A stretch of 64,000 bases of DNA. Origin: Verrucomicrobiia bacterium (GTDB lineage Bacteria > Verrucomicrobiota > Verrucomicrobiia > Verrucomicrobiales > DEV007). Below are positions 60,819 to 64,000 of this stretch, piece after piece. Within the stretch, counting starts at the first letter, position 1. Every line of letters starts with the position of its first letter. The stretch is from contig JAUICH010000006.1 of NCBI GenBank assembly GCA_030427505.1, positions 1 through 64,000 on the forward strand. Reading direction: 5' to 3'. The position numbers and the translations under genes were made by a program. The notes under the pieces were generated by a model. That model was not told the DNA's origin. It searched no databases and worked only from the letters and a program-made list of their open reading frames with translations.

Positions 60819-61520
60819 ATGAGCTCCGCCAATGCTCCCGCCCCTGGCATGCCTGCCGGTTCGCCCCCACCCATGAGACCCCAGCCACCCACTTCCGGGT
60901 TGGCCATCGCCTCGCTGGTCCTCAGCATCTTGGGCCTCGGACTCCCTGCGGTGATTTGCGGTCACCTGGCCTTGGGAAGCATCAAGCGCTCCGGCGGAAC
61001 GGAGGGCGGCAAGGGGTTGGCCATCGCCGGGCTGGTCATAGGGTATCTGTCGATGCTTGTGGGCATTTTTGTCATCATTGCGGTGCTGGCCGCGGGGGCG
61101 GCGATCAAGGAGAGGATTCCGATCTATGAAACGCGGAGCGACATTGTGAGTCTGTCGCTCGCGCTCTCCACCTATCGGACTGAGTACGGGGAATACCCGA
61201 TGCTGGGCGGTGCCGAAAAGGGGAAGGACTTCAGCATTGTGCCGGACCAGGCGTTTCTGGATCTGATGACCGGGCAGAACGTCCAAGGGCTGAACTCCAG
61301 CGAAGTGGCTTTTCTGGAGCGGGAGGCGGATTGGAACCAGACTCCTGAGGGAGTTCTCGCGGACCAGTGGGGAAATCCGCTGGAAATCTATGTGGATGGG
61401 GACGGCGACGGCACGATCACGGTCGATGGCGTTCCATTTTTGAAAACCGTGGGCGCCCGTAGTGCCGGTCCGGATGGAGAACCGGGCACGGAAGATGACG
61501 TGACAAACTATTTCAACTAA
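60819..61520 (+). CDS. DUF4190 membrane domain fused to a pseudopilin-like C-terminus
   Basis: 233 residues. A Pro-rich start (1-25), DUF4190 with two helices (about 27-50 and 65-93: GLAIASLVLSILGLGLPAVI and GLAIAGLVIGYLSMLVGIF), then a soluble part. That part (YRTEYGEYPMLGG, DQWGNPLEIYVDGDGDGT, SAGPDGEPGTEDD) is like the C-terminal part of GspG-type pseudopilins, with its calcium-loop Asp cluster. The prepilin leader is absent, so it cannot be processed as a pilin. It may copy a pilin head on a membrane anchor. Not near the pilus cluster (37 kb away). Confidence 0.75.
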   Translation: MSSANAPAPGMPAGSPPPMRPQPPTSGLAIASLVLSILGLGLPAVICGHLALGSIKRSGGTEGGKGLAIAGLVIGYLSMLVGIFVIIAVLAAGAAIKERIPIYETRSDIVSLSLALSTYRTEYGEYPMLGGAEKGKDFSIVPDQAFLDLMTGQNVQGLNSSEVAFLEREADWNQTPEGVLADQWGNPLEIYVDGDGDGTITVDGVPFLKTVGARSAGPDGEPGTEDDVTNYFN

Positions 61521-61627
61521 TCCCAACCAGCAAAGCGCTGGTTTCGGATTGTCTGCGAATTCTCCTGAGGGATTCGGGGGACGAGAGTTTCCCAAATCTA
61601 CCGGCCGGGAGGAGCAACTGCGAAAAG

Positions 61628-62713
61628 TCAAAAACCCGGACCCCGGCCGGGAGGTGGCGGCGGGAAACCACCGGGTCCGCGGGGTGGACGGCCGCCGCCG
61701 GGCGGAGGGGGAAAACCGCCCTCGCCGCCAGCACCCGGAGGACGCCGGTCGTTATTGCCGCCGCCAGGTTGGCCGCCGAGCGGTTCTTTCCGGAGTGGGA
61801 CAGGGGTGCCCCGAAAGTTCCGGGGAATGACGGGCCAGTCCTGGGTGAGGAAGTAGGCATACGTGCCCTCCGGAAATTCGGGGGTCACGCAGAAGCGGCC
61901 GTTGCACTCATCCAGATCGCCGGAGCCTTCCACGTAAGTATAGTCTTCGACAAAAGCGCCGTCGTACCGGCCGCCGGGACCGTTTGGCGCACTGGGGCGG
62001 GCACCGGTTTTTAGCTGATAGCTGGAAGTGAGGATCTTTACCGATGACTTGGGATTCCGGGGATCGGAATAGCCGGTTAGGTGATAAATGGGAAAACCGT
62101 CTGCCGCCCAGCCGATGAGGGGCGAGTGCTGCCGGGTGCTGGCCCCGGCTTGGCTAACGAACAAAGTGGGTATTCCGTGGTAGTGGTAGGCGCCGTTTGG
62201 CTGCACATGGGCGAAGCTGGCATCCAAGCCCAGGTCGATGGCCCCGCCGAGCGGTTCGTAGCGCCAGCCCAGGCTGGGATCTCCCTGCCAGTACTCCGCA
62301 GCGCCGGGGTCAAAGAACACGCCATTCAGGGCTATGCCGAAGGGGCCGTTCATCGGCGTGATGGAGGGCGCGGCCTGGGGATCTTCGGGCAGGATGATCT
62401 GGTAGCCCTGGGGTTGAATGGTGTTGGGGTTATTCTCGTTGGGAAAGCGTCCCACCTTGTGCTCCGGGATGCCATTGGCGCTGACGGCCTGGCCGCGGGG
62501 AGTGTCGCGAAACTCGTGCCGGCTGGCGGCGGGCGGGTTCTCCGTGGCGGGAACCAGGCGCAGGGGCTGGGCGCGGTAAGCGGTGTGTTTGCGGAAGTGC
62601 TGACCCCCTCCAGGTCTGCCGCCAGGCGGGCCCTGGGCGATGACGAGGGCGGCCATGGAAAGGCCGCCAACTAACAGTACCACCAAAAAGGCGCCGGGTC
62701 TGAGAGGGGTCAT
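61628..62713 (-). CDS. YHYH-domain secreted protein
   Basis: 361 residues. Signal/anchor (about 10-30). YHYH domain (about 75-300) with NGAYHYHGIPTLF as the naming motif, HSPLIGWAADGFPIY, and GTYAYFLTQDWPVIPR. The C-terminal about 55 residues are Pro/Gly-rich (GGFPPPPGGGRPPRGPGG). The family binds metal or acts on unknown ligands; role not established. Codon use is normal to the end, so the repeat-like tail is part of the protein. Confidence 0.85.
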   Translation of the reverse strand: MTPLRPGAFLVVLLVGGLSMAALVIAQGPPGGRPGGGQHFRKHTAYRAQPLRLVPATENPPAASRHEFRDTPRGQAVSANGIPEHKVGRFPNENNPNTIQPQGYQIILPEDPQAAPSITPMNGPFGIALNGVFFDPGAAEYWQGDPSLGWRYEPLGGAIDLGLDASFAHVQPNGAYHYHGIPTLFVSQAGASTRQHSPLIGWAADGFPIYHLTGYSDPRNPKSSVKILTSSYQLKTGARPSAPNGPGGRYDGAFVEDYTYVEGSGDLDECNGRFCVTPEFPEGTYAYFLTQDWPVIPRNFRGTPVPLRKEPLGGQPGGGNNDRRPPGAGGEGGFPPPPGGGRPPRGPGGFPPPPPGRGPGF

Positions 62714-62809
62714 GCCGATGGAACCAAGGTCAGGGTAAGGGGTTGCGAATTTTCCACCATTTTGGAGAACAATACCAAGGCCGCTGACTTGGTGGGCAAG
62801 TTCTTTTCT

Positions 62810-63286
62810 CTACCGGCAGTCTCTGGGGCAGGCGTTTTGATCGTTCCGTGTTCCACCAAAGTACAGGGCGCGCAGACTGATTTTGCCGTCCCGGATGAAA
62901 GGGGAGCTTCTGCCCACGAATCCGCATTTGCACAAATCCCCGGTAGCGGGATCCCGGAAATGAAACCGGCCTGTTTCCCAGAGACTGTCGTTTTCGATCA
63001 AGACCTTTCCTTCCGGGCTGGCGGGTTCGATCCGGTAGTCTCTCCAGAACATTTCGGTAAATTCCCGATCCGAGAGATGGGCGACTAGCTTATCATCCAG
63101 GTAAACTTCAGCCGTAAATGGCTCGTCCAGTTCCTTGCCATACCATTTGGCGTGTAGCTTTTCGCGAATCCGGGGAATGACAGCCCAATCGATCACTACA
63201 TACAGGACACTCAATGCCACGATTGCGCTTTCTATCTTGTCCATGATGCGAGGGGGGATTGTCATGAACTCAGTCACCGCTGCCAT
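62810..63286 (-). CDS. Hypothetical membrane-anchored protein
   Basis: 158 residues. One hydrophobic helix near the start (about 18-38, IESAIVALSVLYVVIDWAVI). Then a soluble part with a small Cys cluster (DLCKCGF, NACPRDCR). Start at 63286 or seven codons later (MTIPPRIM) are both possible. Not recognised. Confidence 0.6.
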   Translation of the reverse strand: MAAVTEFMTIPPRIMDKIESAIVALSVLYVVIDWAVIPRIREKLHAKWYGKELDEPFTAEVYLDDKLVAHLSDREFTEMFWRDYRIEPASPEGKVLIENDSLWETGRFHFRDPATGDLCKCGFVGRSSPFIRDGKISLRALYFGGTRNDQNACPRDCR

Positions 63287-63629
63287 GTGGGAGGATGGAG
63301 GAAATGACGGATGGGGTTAGCCGTCTGGTTTCGGCAGCCAGGAGGCACCCGAAGAAAAAGGGGAGGGCGATGAGCGAATGGATCAATTGGGGGCGCACGT
63401 CACACGGATGGGCAAAGTTCCACATTTCAGGTGAACGCGGGAAGCGCGCCGGAACTTTCGTTTTTCGAGAATAGACAGAGGTGCGGAGGAAGCGAGAGAA
63501 AACGCGTCCCAACATGGAAGGGGGGACCTCTTGGGAGTCTTGGGAGAATACCGAGGGGAGAGGAGGGAGTGGTGCGCGGCTGAGATCTGAGCCATTCTCA
63601 CCGGGTCTTCCTGAATCTCGAAGCTAACG

Positions 63630-63695
63630 GGGACGCGTAGCAGTCCTTGGACTGCGGTGATAGGAATCACCGCTTTGTGGTGGGAGCCGGAGGCG
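63630..63695 (-). repeat. Copy C of the interspersed structured repeat
   Basis: On the minus strand: CGCCTCCGGCT (63685-63695), 11 bases, stem GCGGTGAT/ATCACCGC (63666-63673 with 63654-63661, 4-base loop), then AGTCCAAGGACTGC and TACGCGTCCCC. Same plan as copies A and B with a different stem sequence. Confidence 0.72.
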
Positions 63696-63865
63696 TGGTG
63701 GGACAGGTTTGGCGAACGCGGTCCCAATATACGTTCCTTCCTGCCTGTACGCTTCCGTGGATATTTAGGCCAAGTCTGAAGCTCATACCGTGTGTGACAA
63801 AGTCTTCTGACGAATGGGACTGAGAGACACGGATCAGAGAAAGCGAACGCTCCTTGCCCCTACCT

Positions 63866-63930
63866 CGCCTCCGGCTGCCTGCCGCAAAGCGCCGATTCAG
63901 ATCGGCGCACTCCAAGGAAGCTGCGCTTTC
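63866..63930 (+). repeat. Copy B of the interspersed structured repeat
   Basis: CGCCTCCGGCT (63866-63876), 12 bases, stem GCGCCGAT/ATCGGCGC (63889-63896 with 63901-63908, 4-base loop), then ACTCCAAGGAAGCTGCGCTT and TCCCGGG. The distance from block to stem (23 bases) is identical in copy A. Confidence 0.78.
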
Positions 63931-64000
63931 CCGGGCGGTGGAAGGTATTTGGGAAGGTTTGAAAACGGCGGCTGCGCTTTCAGATTTCTCAGTGAATTCC

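Larger units (their letters stand above)
63287..64000. other. Repeat-bearing non-coding end of the window
   Basis: About 710 bases without a credible gene. It holds two copies of the interspersed structured repeat in opposite orientation, at 63630-63695 (minus) and 63866-63930 (plus). A GGCTGCGCTTTC block near 63968-63979 resembles the repeat tail and may be part of another copy. Confidence 0.5.

Noticed and set aside
1-64000. CRISPR arrays, rRNA, tRNA, riboswitches
   Set aside because: No regularly spaced repeats, cloverleaf sequences or known aptamer motifs were found while reading; a covariance search would be the decisive test.

Overview
The window looks like chromosome of a GC-rich bacterium of the Verrucomicrobiota (PVC group). 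This is inferred from family content and has not been tested by any search. The clues are paired secreted DUF1080 proteins, a divergent secretin plus pilus-assembly cluster resembling the pilus region of Akkermansia, many secreted hypothetical proteins, a secreted caspase-like protein, a YHYH protein and DUF255. I saw no rRNA, tRNA or CRISPR array.

Layout. 1-7.0 kb: the end of a compact phage-type tail module (tape-measure-like coiled coil, baseplate-hub-like protein, LamG protein), cut by the window edge. 7.0-7.7 kb: non-coding, with a terminator facing the secretin. 7.7-23.3 kb: a type IV pilus / type II secretion-like machine. The PilQ-like secretin lies on the minus strand. Diverging from it on the plus strand are PilT, PilM/N/O/P-like proteins, GspJ/PilX/GspI-like minor pilins, PilC, four prepilins, PilB and a response regulator. 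23.5-27.8 kb: an SGNH hydrolase, a terminator, then a VIT/VWA protein with its own sortase. 27.8-31.5 kb: two DUF1080 proteins and two tandem alpha/beta hydrolases.

31.6-45.3 kb is an accessory, partly decayed region. It holds a frame-broken NADAR gene, a YCII protein, a truncated ECF sigma factor, two paralogous secreted trypsin-fold/TPR proteins that have lost catalytic His and Ser, two DUF2846-like lipoproteins, a secreted caspase-like protein, a broken membrane-protein gene, several orphan hypotheticals (one very AT-rich) and a lipoprotein gene with an in-frame stop. The caspase/pseudoprotease/lipoprotein cluster at 34.5-40.4 kb is the best candidate here for an undescribed system.

45.3-64 kb holds household and secreted genes: a cupin, two GNAT acetyltransferases, beta-propellers, a GMC oxidoreductase with a gluconate-dehydrogenase-subunit-3-like Tat partner, a decayed lipase, a ParE-type toxin-antitoxin pair, a DUF255 thioredoxin protein, a DUF4190/pseudopilin-like fusion and a YHYH protein. 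A small structured repeat family (three copies, at 32.9, 63.65 and 63.87 kb) marks the non-coding stretches. Five genes carry nonsense or frameshift lesions, so either real gene decay or assembly error should be kept in mind.
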